Source: Owenweeksia sp963758205 (GTDB taxonomy: Bacteria; Bacteroidota; Bacteroidia; Flavobacteriales; Schleiferiaceae). From it: a stretch of DNA of 64,000 nt. Below, piece after piece: positions 1 through 9,454 of the stretch. Below the pieces are notes generated by a model that saw only the letters and a list, made by a program, of their open reading frames with translations, was not told where the DNA came from and made no database searches. Every line of letters begins with the position of its first letter. Position 1 is the first letter of the stretch. Location: assembly GCA_963758205.1 (NCBI GenBank), contig CAVWUM010000002.1:1488001-1552000 (forward strand). Reading direction: 5' to 3'. Both the position numbers and the translations under genes were made by a program.

Positions 1-5
1 CCCTG

Positions 6-1652
6 ATGAGCCAGCATTTATCCGACCAGGAAAAACAACGAAGAGAAGCACTTACAGAACTACGCCAGGCAGGCATAGAGCCGTTTCCGGCAGCTATGTT
101 TCCTGTTGATAATTACTCAACCAACATAAAGCAAAGCTTTGAGGATGGACAAAAGGTAGTGATTGCCGGCCGCCTTATGCGCAAAAAAGTGCAGGGCAAG
201 GCTTCCTTTGGTGAGATACAGGATAGTAAAGGCCGTATTCAGGTTTATTTTAACAGAGATGAGATTTGCACCGGTGAAGACAAATCCAAGTACAATGATG
301 TGTTTAAAAAAATGCTGGACCTGGGCGATTTTATCGGCATCCATGGCGAAGTATTTAAAACACAGGTAGGCGAAATCACTGTAAAGGTGGAGGACTTTAC
401 TGTGCTCAGCAAAGCCCTGCGCCCACTGCCTATGGTAAAGGTGGATGCAGATGGCGTAGAGCACGACAAATTCAGCGACCCTGAGCAACGCTACCGCATG
501 CGCTATGTTGACCTTGTGGTTAACAAAGGGGTAAAAGAAACCTTTGTAAAGCGCACTAAGCTAATGAACGCCATGCGCCAGTTTTTTAATGAGCGCGACT
601 ATTTTGAAGTGGAAACCCCAATACTACAACCCATACCTGGAGGAGCCGCTGCCCGCCCTTTTATTACTCATCACAATGCCCTGGATATGCCTTTATATCT
701 GCGCATTGCCAATGAGCTTTACCTTAAGCGACTTATAATTGGCGGTTTTGATGGGGTGTATGAGTTTGCCAAAGATTTCAGAAATGAAGGCATGGATCGG
801 ACGCACAATCCTGAGTTTACGGTAATGGAGATTTACGTGGCTTACAAGGATTACTTCTGGATGATGGACTTTACCGAGAAAATGATTGAGCATGTGGCCA
901 TTGCTGTAAATGGCAGCAGCACGGTAAAAATCGGTGATAAGGAAATCAGCCTTAAAGCTCCCTTTAAGCGCATCAGTATGCTTGATTCTATTAAGGAACA
1001 TACAGGCTTTGAGGTGGGTGATATGAGTGAAGACGAAATACGTGAGGTATGTAAAAAGCTCAGCATTCCTACTGATGAAAGCATGGGGAAGGGTAAACTT
1101 ATAGATGAAATTTTTGGTGAAAAATGTGAGCCACATTATATACAGCCCACTTTTATAACAGATTATCCTGTGGAAATGTCGCCACTTTGTAAAAAACATC
1201 GAGACAACCCCAACCTTACTGAGAGGTTTGAGTTGATGATAAACGGAAAGGAGATTGCCAATGCCTACTCAGAGTTAAATGACCCCATTGATCAGCGGGA
1301 GCGATTTGAGGCCCAGCTGGCTTTGAGCGAAAAAGGTGATGACGAGGCTATGTTTATTGATCAGGACTTTTTGCGTGCCCTGGAATATGGCATGCCCCCT
1401 ACCAGCGGAATGGGAATCGGAATCGACAGACTTACCATGTTACTTACCGGCCAGACTTCTATACAGGAGGTGCTATTCTTTCCGCAAATGCGCCCTGAGA
1501 AAAAAGTACAGCTTCCTAAAAAAGAAGACTTTGAAAAAATTGGCGTACCGGCCATTTGGAGCGAGCATGTAATGAGTGGCCTATGGGACGGTAGAAGCTC
1601 TTTTAAAAGCAAAACCCACGCAGGTGCATCAGCAATTAAACGGGTATCGTAA
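6..1652 (+). CDS. lysS: lysyl-tRNA synthetase, class II
   Basis: Cytoplasmic enzyme that charges tRNA-Lys with lysine using ATP. The 548 residues show an N-terminal OB-fold anticodon-binding domain (about residues 45-150) and a class II catalytic core. Motif 2 is seen around FRNEGMDRTHNPEFT and motif 3 around GMGIGIDRL (about residues 468-476). The C-terminal tail after motif 3 (about 70 residues) is longer than in E. coli and usual for Bacteroidota. The ATG at position 6 gives an N-terminus like that of other LysRS proteins (LRQAGIEPFP), so I take the gene as complete, although almost nothing upstream is visible. A strong intrinsic terminator follows, so it is probably monocistronic or last in its operon. 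Confidence 0.97.
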   Translation: MSQHLSDQEKQRREALTELRQAGIEPFPAAMFPVDNYSTNIKQSFEDGQKVVIAGRLMRKKVQGKASFGEIQDSKGRIQVYFNRDEICTGEDKSKYNDVFKKMLDLGDFIGIHGEVFKTQVGEITVKVEDFTVLSKALRPLPMVKVDADGVEHDKFSDPEQRYRMRYVDLVVNKGVKETFVKRTKLMNAMRQFFNERDYFEVETPILQPIPGGAAARPFITHHNALDMPLYLRIANELYLKRLIIGGFDGVYEFAKDFRNEGMDRTHNPEFTVMEIYVAYKDYFWMMDFTEKMIEHVAIAVNGSSTVKIGDKEISLKAPFKRISMLDSIKEHTGFEVGDMSEDEIREVCKKLSIPTDESMGKGKLIDEIFGEKCEPHYIQPTFITDYPVEMSPLCKKHRDNPNLTERFELMINGKEIANAYSELNDPIDQRERFEAQLALSEKGDDEAMFIDQDFLRALEYGMPPTSGMGIGIDRLTMLLTGQTSIQEVLFFPQMRPEKKVQLPKKEDFEKIGVPAIWSEHVMSGLWDGRSSFKSKTHAGASAIKRVS

Positions 1653-1734
1653 AAAGAATAAGCTTGATATAGCCGCATTGCAGCTAGCTGATGTAGAAGG
1701 CTGGTTTTAAAACTCCATTGACAATTTAATTGAA

Positions 1735-1768
1735 CCCCCTTTGGTTAATATCAAAGGGGGTTTTTTTT
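1735..1768 (+). terminator. intrinsic terminator of lysS
   Basis: Nine-bp stem (CCCCCTTTG / CAAAGGGGG) with an 8-nt loop, followed directly by eight T residues, about 80 bp after the lysS stop codon. Confidence 0.9.
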
Positions 1769-1805
1769 GATTCCTTGTGACTCACAAACCTGTAAAGCTT
1801 ATTCA

Positions 1806-1840
1806 ATAAAAAAGGCCTCCCGGCATTGCCGGGAGGCCTT
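1806..1840 (-). terminator. intrinsic terminator of the LruC-type gene
   Basis: Near-perfect 14-bp GC-rich palindrome (AAGGCCTCCCGGCA and its complement). The A-run at 1808-1813 gives a U-tract on the minus strand. It lies just beyond the stop of the minus-strand gene and faces the lysS terminator. Confidence 0.85.
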
Positions 1841-1869
1841 GAGCTATAAAGCCTGTTAATTACTATTCT

Positions 1870-3367
1870 CTAGTAAAGTTTGGTTTGGTCGCGGTATCCT
1901 GGTTGATCTTCATACCAATCAGGGAAAAGAACACCGTTACTTGAAGACCAGGCAGCAAACTTAAGGTGAGCAGTAACAATGTCAGTAGTTTCAGTTGGGT
2001 ACTCAAATACATCATTTGGAGTATAAATAGCCCATGGCTTATTGTTGATATCAACATAGTTGTTGCCAAAAGCATTTAGAGCTGAAGCATCCTGACGTGT
2101 GTTAAACTTGCTTAGGTCAGCCAAGTCAGTCGGGCCTTTCCATGGTAAGTGGATTTCACTATCACGAGCACCATTTCTGATAAGGAATGGGTCAAAATCT
2201 ATATCAGAGGTATTTTGAGGTGTGGTGAATACGATTTTAATAGTAACAGTATCTCCAAAACCTTCACCACCGGTTAGAGGCACAGTGTTAAAGAAGGTAC
2301 CGTTTTTAGTAAGCGTTCTTACGTCTTTCCAGTCTTCCCATACAATAATTACAGCGTCAGACTGACCAGCTTCAACACCATTAGACTCAAGTGTAGCAAA
2401 GGCATTAGCCGGATTAGTAGCAGGTACAAAACCTGTTACGCTGGCTACGGCAGTAGGAGGAACATTGTTTAACCTGATACCAAAACCATTGTGGAAACCG
2501 GCACCTGCAGCTTTAAGTACAAACTTATGCTCAATGTCAACTACCTGATTTTGGTCGTTCAAGCCATAAATACTATAGCGGTCAATTACTTTATCGTTAA
2601 AGTCATAGTCACCGGCAGCTGGCCATAAGATCTTCGTACGCCACTGTGTTGTAAGCATCAAGGCCTGGCACATAAATACCATTACACTTAGTAGGATCGT
2701 TAGGGAAATCATCTTCAGAATCACAGCATCCGTCACCATCAGTATCAGTACATGAAGCTGGAATAATTGGCTTACACCATCTGCAAGGGTTAGAAGAATA
2801 ATCACCATCAATTACGATATCATCAACAATACCTCGGCTGCAGCCACCATAACCTAACCAGTACCACTTAATACGATATACACCACTCCAGGTAACGTCA
2901 ATAGAAGCAGACTTTACATGAGTTGGGTTACCATTTGCACTGCTGTAGTTATAGTTATAGTAGTGCTCAAATACTTGTTGTACAATATTGTCATTCTCGT
3001 CAATAAGGTAAGCACGCAATATATTGTAACGACCATTGTTGTCACTCAATCTGTGCTTAAACTTCACTTTACCGGTACCGTTAAAATTGGTCCATGGCGA
3101 GTACAATTTGGCGGTTGAGTAATACGCTCTTCCGCACCATTGTTGTCCACACAGTCTTGAAGTTACAGCGGCCGGTCTGTTAGACCCGGAGTTTACAGCA
3201 TAGCTGCACCAGCTCTTCACGTCAACACACCAGAATTTCCAGCAGTTGGCGCGCGAAATACATTCGTTACCATGATTAAAATCTTCAGTAACGGGGTTTA
3301 TATTAGTTGCATTCAGGCTAAATCCACCACCAAGGGCGATAGCGAATAATATAATTAATCTTTTCAT
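1870..3367 (-). CDS. LruC domain-containing secreted protein (frameshifted as assembled)
   Basis: Reconstructed from two overlapping frames, 3367 to about 2626 and about 2626 to 1870, roughly 498 residues. The N-terminus is a signal peptide (MKRLIILFAIALGGG). A cysteine-rich beta domain follows, then a TSP3-like calcium motif (DTDGDGCCDSEDDFPNDP) and a LruC/DUF4842 region with the hallmark GDYDFNDKV and a C-terminal LPWKGPTD-type block. The family runs straight from the AYEDL block into WPAAGDYDFND. Here that joint needs removal of one base near 2626, so I read one gene with a +1 frameshift. The family is exported and surface-associated, and its function is unknown. It is preceded at 27 bp by a lipoprotein gene and is probably co-transcribed with it. 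Confidence 0.75.
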
Positions 3368-3394
3368 TGGTAAATCTTTTTTAGTTGTTGAGAA

Positions 3395-3877
3395 TTAGTC
3401 AAGAGGCTCGTCAAACTTCTCAAGCTCTTTTTCGTCAAATTGTGGCTCTTCAGAGTCATTAGTAGTAGCATCCGGCTCATCGATGTAGCTAAATACACCT
3501 GATCCGCCAGAAACATTTACTTCTCTAACGATTGATCCACACTCAACAGTAACCGTTTTTACAGACTTGGCCAGCTCAAAGCTGATACTGGTCGTTTCGG
3601 TCATTTTGGCTGTAAAAGTTGCCAATAGTTTTCCCTCAGCGTTTTTAACCTTTACTTGTTCGGGTTGAGAGTAATAAACGGGGGCAGCTTCCATAGTTAT
3701 TGTAACCATGTGGTCTGTTCTCCAGTCAAAACCAGCGGGGATTTCAACATCATGCATGCTTGCAGCAGTGCTCTTGGATGGGTCCTTTGCACTAACATCG
3801 CGATCTTTACTACACGAGGCTAATCCAAGTCCTACCACCAGGCTTAGGTAAAATAGTTTTCTCATAATAATTTGCAT
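3395..3877 (-). CDS. putative lipoprotein, unknown function
   Basis: A 160-residue protein with a lipoprotein signal: a hydrophobic stretch after MRKLFYLSL ends in a lipobox LASC (Cys about residue 21). The mature part is acidic, beta-rich by appearance, and ends in a run of Glu/Asp. I do not recognise the family. The ATG at 3877 has a rare good Shine-Dalgarno-like GGAGGAG about 10 nt upstream, which favours it over the internal Met four codons later. The LruC-type gene follows after 27 bp, so the two probably form an operon whose products both go to the envelope. Confidence 0.7.
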   Translation of the reverse strand: MQIIMRKLFYLSLVVGLGLASCSKDRDVSAKDPSKSTAASMHDVEIPAGFDWRTDHMVTITMEAAPVYYSQPEQVKVKNAEGKLLATFTAKMTETTSISFELAKSVKTVTVECGSIVREVNVSGGSGVFSYIDEPDATTNDSEEPQFDEKELEKFDEPLD

Positions 3878-3964
3878 TTAAATTAAGCTCCTCCGCTATT
3901 GTAATTTCAATGCCATTGACCTGAAACATCTCTTTATCAGCGTTTTATGCTGTCAATATATTCT

Positions 3965-3972
3965 CAAAAGTA
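3965..3972 (-). promoter_or_regulatory. candidate -7 element (TACTTTTG) for the lipoprotein/LruC operon
   Basis: Exact match on the minus strand to the Bacteroidota -7 consensus TAnnTTTG, about 88 bp upstream of the lipoprotein start. No convincing -33 TTTG is seen, so this is a candidate only. Confidence 0.4.
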
Positions 3973-4051
3973 GCATTTGGTGGAAAAAAAGTTTCATTTT
4001 GGGACAAATTCCATCATAGAAATTCATTTAGCGCCAGCTTGTTATAGATAG

Positions 4052-4059
4052 TACATTTG
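4052..4059 (+). promoter_or_regulatory. candidate -7 element (TACATTTG) for mutS2
   Basis: Exact match to TAnnTTTG only 7 bp before the mutS2 ATG. If it is used, the mutS2 mRNA would be leaderless or nearly so. The -33 box is weak. Confidence 0.35.
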
Positions 4060-4066
4060 CGGCCTT

Positions 4067-6274
4067 ATGGTTAAGTTATATCCCGAATCAATTTTCAGCT
4101 CCCTCGACTTTGATTTCATCAAAAATGAGATCAGTAAAAACTGTTTCTCAGAAGGAGCAAAAACCCTGGTTCATGATTTACAGCCCTCTGCCGTATCTCG
4201 TGTTGTTGAAGAGTCTTTAAAAACCACTGATGAAATTCTGGCCCTGTTTCTGGCCAATGAAACCTTCCCAACTATTCAGTTTTTGCCCATAGCCGCCCAC
4301 GCTCACCGGCTTAAAACCAAAGGGGTTGCTTTAGAGGAAAAAGCTTTTGATGAAATACGCTCATCACTATTAGTATATGAGTCTCTTTTTAACTTTTTAA
4401 AAAAACACAGAAGCAGGCTCCCCAGGCTGTATAACGAACTAGCGCAGGAAGAACCCAATCCATGGATTACCCAAACCATCAATCAAAAAATTGATGAAAG
4501 AGCTCAGGTGAAATCCACTGCTTCAAAAGAGTTGGCTCAAATACGAAGCAAACTCGCAAAAAGCCGCGCTTCTGCCGATCGTATTTTTGAAAGAGCCATA
4601 AAAAAATACCGCGACCGTGGAGTGCTGGCGGAGTTTGATGAAACTATTTCAGAAAACCGAAGGGTGCTGGCCATACAATCTGCCTATAAAGGACAGGTGC
4701 AGGGCATATTACATGGTAGCAGCAGCAAAAACTCAATAGTATATATTGAGCCGGGCGAAACGGTGGAGATCAACAATGAGATTGCCAACCTGCTTGATGA
4801 CGAGAAACAGGAAATCCGAAGAATACTAAGAGAACTGAGCGCTGAACTCCATCCTTATACAGGCCATTTAATCAGCGTTGAAAAAAAACTAATACTGGTA
4901 GATTTTATAAGAGCCAAAGCAGTATTTGCAAAAAGAGAAGATTGCTGTGTACCTGTTATACACTTCACCAAAAAAGAGATAAAACTAAGAGAGGCCTATA
5001 ATCCGGTACTTAAGATCATTAATCGCCAAAAAGGTAAACACACTATACCCCTTACCTTAAACCTTGAGCCTGAAAACCGCATCCTTGTAATTAGCGGACC
5101 CAATGCAGGCGGCAAATCCATTGCACTAAAAACCCTGGGCATACTTACATTAATGCTGCAATGTGGCATACCTGTACCGGTAGATCCTTTTAGTGAGATG
5201 TGCCTTTTTGCAAAAGTATTTGTGGATATAGGCGATAGCCAGTCTATTGAAAATGAACTCTCCACCTATAGCAGTAAGCTGCAAAAAATGCGTCACTTTT
5301 TGAGTGATGCTGATGCTGATACATTATTATTAATAGATGAATTTGGCTCAGGTTCGGATCCTGAATTAGGAAGTGCCCTGGCCCAGGTATTCTTAGAAAA
5401 ACTCAACAGCTTTGGTGTGTTCGGGATTTTCACCACCCACTATAATGCTATAAAAGCACTGGCCGCAAGATTAAATGGTGTACAAAACGGTGCCATGCTG
5501 TTTGATAAAAAAAGCCTCTCACCCGAGTACAGGCTGGAAGTAGGCAACCCCGGCAGCTCATACACATTTGAAGTAGCCGGCAAAAGCGGCATTGCACCTC
5601 ATATAATAAAGGAAGCACGCGAAAAAACAGCTTCCGAAACCCTGCATGTGGATAAGCTACTGGTACAATTACAGGAAGATAAACTGCAACTGGAAAAGAA
5701 GAGAAATCAACTGAATAGCGAGTTGGGAAAGCTAAGAAAGCTGGAGGCCGAACGCGCAGCCACAGTAGCACGGCTGGAAGAGAAGCTAAGCAAACAATCG
5801 CGTGCAAACGAGGAGAACGACAGGCTACTTTATTGGGGGCAGCGCTTTCAAAAGCTGGTAGATAGCTGGATGGAACAAAAAGGTAAAAAAGACAAAAAAG
5901 AAGTAGTGGCCCGGTTTATCGGAATACTTACTCAACGCAGTGGCGAAGTTGAAAAAGAAGAGGTTAAAACCATCAGCAAGGCTCAAAGTAAACGCGATAA
6001 ACAAATCAATGAGCTTAAAAAGCAGGAGGTAAAAATCGGGGATCGCGTAAAAATCCTGGATACGGGAATGACAGGCATAATATCTGAACTGAAAAAGGGA
6101 CGCTATGTAATTGCCCTCGGTCCAAATATCAGTAGCACGGTGGATAGAGAGCAGTTTATACCTGCCGGGGTAAAGCTAGAAAATACACCCAAACGTAAAG
6201 CCAGAAAGAAATCATTCAGAAAAAAAGGAGACACGCCACCCAAAAATAGCAGCAAGGGAGACAGCAAAAGTTAA
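4067..6274 (+). CDS. mutS2: MutS2-family DNA-binding ATPase
   Basis: A 735-residue MutS-like ATPase of the MutS2 branch, which in studied bacteria acts on branched DNA or collided ribosomes rather than in classical mismatch repair. The Walker A motif GPNAGGKS is at residues 344-351 and the Walker B motif LLIDEFGSGSDPE around 421-433. MutS clamp and lever regions lie before them, and a lysine/glutamate-rich coiled coil covers about 530-610. A KOW-like segment (KIGDRVKILDTGMTG) and a basic tail close the protein. The C-terminal Smr nuclease domain of full-length MutS2 (about 780 residues) is not seen, as in several Bacteroidota homologues I recall. The next gene starts 36 bp downstream. Confidence 0.92.
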   Translation: MVKLYPESIFSSLDFDFIKNEISKNCFSEGAKTLVHDLQPSAVSRVVEESLKTTDEILALFLANETFPTIQFLPIAAHAHRLKTKGVALEEKAFDEIRSSLLVYESLFNFLKKHRSRLPRLYNELAQEEPNPWITQTINQKIDERAQVKSTASKELAQIRSKLAKSRASADRIFERAIKKYRDRGVLAEFDETISENRRVLAIQSAYKGQVQGILHGSSSKNSIVYIEPGETVEINNEIANLLDDEKQEIRRILRELSAELHPYTGHLISVEKKLILVDFIRAKAVFAKREDCCVPVIHFTKKEIKLREAYNPVLKIINRQKGKHTIPLTLNLEPENRILVISGPNAGGKSIALKTLGILTLMLQCGIPVPVDPFSEMCLFAKVFVDIGDSQSIENELSTYSSKLQKMRHFLSDADADTLLLIDEFGSGSDPELGSALAQVFLEKLNSFGVFGIFTTHYNAIKALAARLNGVQNGAMLFDKKSLSPEYRLEVGNPGSSYTFEVAGKSGIAPHIIKEAREKTASETLHVDKLLVQLQEDKLQLEKKRNQLNSELGKLRKLEAERAATVARLEEKLSKQSRANEENDRLLYWGQRFQKLVDSWMEQKGKKDKKEVVARFIGILTQRSGEVEKEEVKTISKAQSKRDKQINELKKQEVKIGDRVKILDTGMTGIISELKKGRYVIALGPNISSTVDREQFIPAGVKLENTPKRKARKKSFRKKGDTPPKNSSKGDSKS

Positions 6275-6309
6275 AACCCTATTTTTGGCGCAAATCAGCT
6301 GAAAATCGC

Positions 6310-7722
6310 ATGGAAGAAGTAGTATCGGACATTCCCTTAATTACCAATGATGCCGTGGTATTCGGCATTTTAATCGGCCTATTATTACTCATCTTTAAAA
6401 CCACAGAGCTTAATCGCTTTCAAAAGTTCTACAAGGTAATTCCGGCACTTTTGCTTTGTTATTTTTTACCCTCGCTTTTCAGCACCTTTGGTATAATATC
6501 ACCAAAATGGATTGATATGACCGCTGCCATGAACGCCCTGGCCGAAAATGGTTATGACCTTAGCGGGATCAGCAGCTTTAAAGAGTTTAAAAACTTCGTG
6601 CTTCTTAATGAGGTTGATCCGGATATTCTGAAGCCCTTTATTGGTAAATCTCAACTATACTTTGTGGCAAGCCGCTACCTGTTGCCGGCCAGTTTAATTC
6701 TGCTTACACTTAGTATTAATCTTAAGGAGGTTTTTAAATTAGGGCCCAAGGCACTGATAATGTTTGTAACCGGTACCATCGGTGTGGTTATAGGCGGTCC
6801 ATTGGCTATACTATTGTTCTCGGCAATTTCGCCAGATGTAGTTGGTGGAGTGGAACCTCATGAAGTATGGCGCGGCATGACCACCATTGCCGGTAGCTGG
6901 ATTGGCGGTGGCGCCAACCAGGCTGCGATGTATGAAATTTTTAAGGAAGGAGACGCCAACCTTATCAGTGGTGGCATGTACTCTATAATGATTACTGTAG
7001 ATATCATTGTAGCTGAAGTATGGATGTTCTTCCTTTTATTGGGCGTGGGTAAGGCAATTAAAATTGACCGATTTTTTAAAGCCGATGCCTCTGCGGTGGA
7101 AACCCTTAAAAACCACATGCAGGAGTTTAGCGAACGCACAGCACGCATCCCAACCTTTAATGATTTAATGGTAATAATTGGTATTGGCCTTGGCTTTACA
7201 GGGCTGGCTCATTTTGGTGCCGACCTTATCGCCCCATGGATTGACACCAACTTCCCGTACCTGGCCGAGACCTTCAGCCTTGGCTCAGGTTTCTTTTGGC
7301 TTATAGTGCTGGCCACCACATTTGGCATAAGTATGAGTTTTACCAAGGCCCGTAATTATGAGGGTGCAGGCGCCAGTAAAATGGGTAGCGTTTTCATTTA
7401 CATCTTAGTGGCTACCATTGGTATGAAAATGAATGTGCTGGCTATTTTGGATAATCCGGGCATCTTCCTGGTAGGGCTTACCTGGATGATTGTACACGTT
7501 CTGCTGCTGGTAATTGTAGCCAAGCTCATCAGGGCTCCTTTCTTCTTTTTGGCTGTAGGTAGTAAAGCTAATATTGGTGGTGCAGCTTCAGCCCCGGTTG
7601 TAGCGGCTGCTTTTCACCCCAGCCTCGCCCCGGTTGGTGTTTTGCTGGCTGTGCTAGGCTATGCGCTTGGTACCTATGGCGCCCTTATTTGCGGATATCT
7701 AATGCAGGCCGTTGCGCCTTAA
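6310..7722 (+). CDS. DUF819 family integral membrane protein
   Basis: A 470-residue polytopic inner-membrane protein with about ten or more hydrophobic segments and the conserved GSWIGGGANQAAM region of DUF819 near residue 200. A second glycine-rich stretch near the C-terminus (SKANIGGAASAPVVAAA) is typical. The family resembles sodium-coupled transporters in layout, but no substrate is established. It sits between mutS2 and a secreted M28 peptidase, with only 3 bp to the peptidase start. That suggests co-transcription and possibly a link between peptide breakdown and uptake, which is inference. Confidence 0.85.
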   Translation: MEEVVSDIPLITNDAVVFGILIGLLLLIFKTTELNRFQKFYKVIPALLLCYFLPSLFSTFGIISPKWIDMTAAMNALAENGYDLSGISSFKEFKNFVLLNEVDPDILKPFIGKSQLYFVASRYLLPASLILLTLSINLKEVFKLGPKALIMFVTGTIGVVIGGPLAILLFSAISPDVVGGVEPHEVWRGMTTIAGSWIGGGANQAAMYEIFKEGDANLISGGMYSIMITVDIIVAEVWMFFLLLGVGKAIKIDRFFKADASAVETLKNHMQEFSERTARIPTFNDLMVIIGIGLGFTGLAHFGADLIAPWIDTNFPYLAETFSLGSGFFWLIVLATTFGISMSFTKARNYEGAGASKMGSVFIYILVATIGMKMNVLAILDNPGIFLVGLTWMIVHVLLLVIVAKLIRAPFFFLAVGSKANIGGAASAPVVAAAFHPSLAPVGVLLAVLGYALGTYGALICGYLMQAVAP

Positions 7723-7725
7723 TTT

Positions 7726-9099
7726 ATGATCAAAAAAATACTTACACTACTTACCTGCCTATCCTTTACAGGGATTTATGCACAGGACACCCTAAGTGAT
7801 GCATCTGCATTAAAGAAGCTATACACCACAGCGCTTACTGAAAATAAAGGGTATGAGTGGCTAAGGCAACTTACCAACCTTGGTGGCCGCCTTACAGGCA
7901 GTCCACAGGCCACGGATGCTGTACTTTATTTTAAAAACAAGGCAGACTCATTAGGCTTTAAAACCCAGCTACAAGAGGTAACAGTGCCGCAATGGGTGCG
8001 TGGCCCAAAAGAAGTAGCCCATTATACCTATGGCGATAAAACCTATTATATGAGGTGTACGGCACTTGGTGGTTCTATTGGGACTCCCGCTAAGGGTATT
8101 ACCGCGCCTATAGTTGAAATAAAATCCTTTGAAGAACTGGATGCGATGAAAGATGAACTTAAGGGCAAAATTGCTTTTTTCAACATCCCGATGGATCCCT
8201 CTTTTATAAACACCTTCTTTTCATATTCAAGTGCGGTAAAGCAGCGCTATGCAGGGGCTGTGGAAGCCTCAAAAAAAGGAGCCGTTGCTGTGGTTACCCG
8301 TTCATTAAGCGCCACCGTAAACGAATATCCCCATACGGGTAGCATGACCTATACGGGCGCTCCCAGGCAAATACCTGCCATGTCAATAAGCACTGCCGAT
8401 GCGGAAACACTCAGCAAACACCTCAGCACCCAAAGCATAAACTTTTTTATGCGCATGCAATGCGAAATGAGAGATAGTGTAATTTCCTATAATCTGATTG
8501 CCGATATGCCCGGTACAACTAAGCCCGATGAGATTATATTGATTGGCGGACATATAGACTCCTGGGACCTTGGCACCGGAGCACATGATGATGGAGCAGG
8601 TTGTATGCACTCACTGGAGGCGGCCTGGCTGCTTAAGGAAACCGGGCTGCTGCCCTCGCGTACAGTGCGGGTAGTTTTTTTTATGAATGAAGAATTCGGA
8701 CTTAATGGAGCTACTGTGTATGCCAAAGCATTTGATTCAGATGGGATAAAGCATGTTGTAGCTATGGAGAGTGATGCCGGTGGATTTACCCCTCGTGGAA
8801 TCAGTATAGTGGCTCCGGATGAAGACCGGGAAAAGATACGGGCCTTTAGAGACCTGTTTGAGCCGTACGGTGTGCATCAATTTAGTCAAAATGGCTCAGG
8901 AGCTGATATTGGTAAACTTTACCATCAGGATTTGGTAATGATTGGCCTAAGGCCCGATAATCATCGTTACTTTGAAATTCACCACTCTGCCAAAGATGTG
9001 CTGGAGTCTGTCAATCCAAGAGAACTTGAAATGGGTTCGGCTACCATGGCCTCCCTCATTTACCTTCTGGATAAGTATGATATCGTGCGAAAATTTTAA
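7726..9099 (+). CDS. secreted M28 family zinc peptidase (carboxypeptidase Q-like)
   Basis: A 457-residue exported metallopeptidase. A signal peptide ends near residue 19 (TGIYAQ). A PA-type insert domain (about 110-240) precedes the M28 catalytic domain. Zinc-ligand and catalytic motifs are visible: GGHIDSWDLGTGAHDDGAG, NEEFGLNG, ESDAGG, and a late His in the HHSAKD block. The arrangement resembles plasma glutamate carboxypeptidase / carboxypeptidase Q, which removes residues from short peptides. The start 3 bp after the DUF819 stop suggests translational coupling. The protein is likely periplasmic or surface exposed, and its substrate is not predictable. Confidence 0.9.
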   Translation: MIKKILTLLTCLSFTGIYAQDTLSDASALKKLYTTALTENKGYEWLRQLTNLGGRLTGSPQATDAVLYFKNKADSLGFKTQLQEVTVPQWVRGPKEVAHYTYGDKTYYMRCTALGGSIGTPAKGITAPIVEIKSFEELDAMKDELKGKIAFFNIPMDPSFINTFFSYSSAVKQRYAGAVEASKKGAVAVVTRSLSATVNEYPHTGSMTYTGAPRQIPAMSISTADAETLSKHLSTQSINFFMRMQCEMRDSVISYNLIADMPGTTKPDEIILIGGHIDSWDLGTGAHDDGAGCMHSLEAAWLLKETGLLPSRTVRVVFFMNEEFGLNGATVYAKAFDSDGIKHVVAMESDAGGFTPRGISIVAPDEDREKIRAFRDLFEPYGVHQFSQNGSGADIGKLYHQDLVMIGLRPDNHRYFEIHHSAKDVLESVNPRELEMGSATMASLIYLLDKYDIVRKF

Positions 9100-9454
9100 C
9101 AATGAAGCATTTTTAAGAAAAATTTGACCCCTGAAGGATATACCTCTCAAGCGGTTCAACCCTCTCAAATAAAATTTTTAAATTTTTTTTGAGATAACAC
9201 ATCCTTTATAACCCTTACTACATAAGGGTTCCACTAAGTATTCAGTTTTTCTATTTTGTAATTGACAAAAAAATTTCAATTCCTGTAAACTTTTATGGGT
9301 TTAATGTAGTTTTACAATCAGGTTAAGGTTTGGTTAATTGTTTTGATTTATTCAAAACAGAAGGGAGGCGCTCGCCTCCCTTTCCTTTTTTATACACCTG
9401 TGGTTTTATGTGGATTAGCTATATTCGGAGGATACTTTTAATTCCGATTTTAGA
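9100..9454. other. 355-bp intergenic region, no convincing gene
   Basis: AT-rich, with T/A runs near 9170-9190. No open frame looks like protein, and no tRNA-like structure is seen. A strong terminator lies at 9361-9390, about 260 bp past the peptidase stop. It may end a long 3' UTR or an independent small RNA. Poor promoter-like sequences (TTG at 9262 with TAAACTTT at 9286, or TAGTTTTA at 9307) would give an RNA of about 60-100 nt. Confidence 0.5.
9361..9390 (+). terminator. intrinsic terminator
   Basis: Ten-bp stem AAGGGAGGCG / CGCCTCCCTT with a minimal loop, followed by TTCCTTTTTT. It faces the plus strand and sits well downstream of the M28 peptidase gene. Confidence 0.75.

Noticed and set aside
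693..1199. 168-codon minus-strand frame inside lysS
   Set aside because: Shadow of a strongly conserved gene. No family resemblance.
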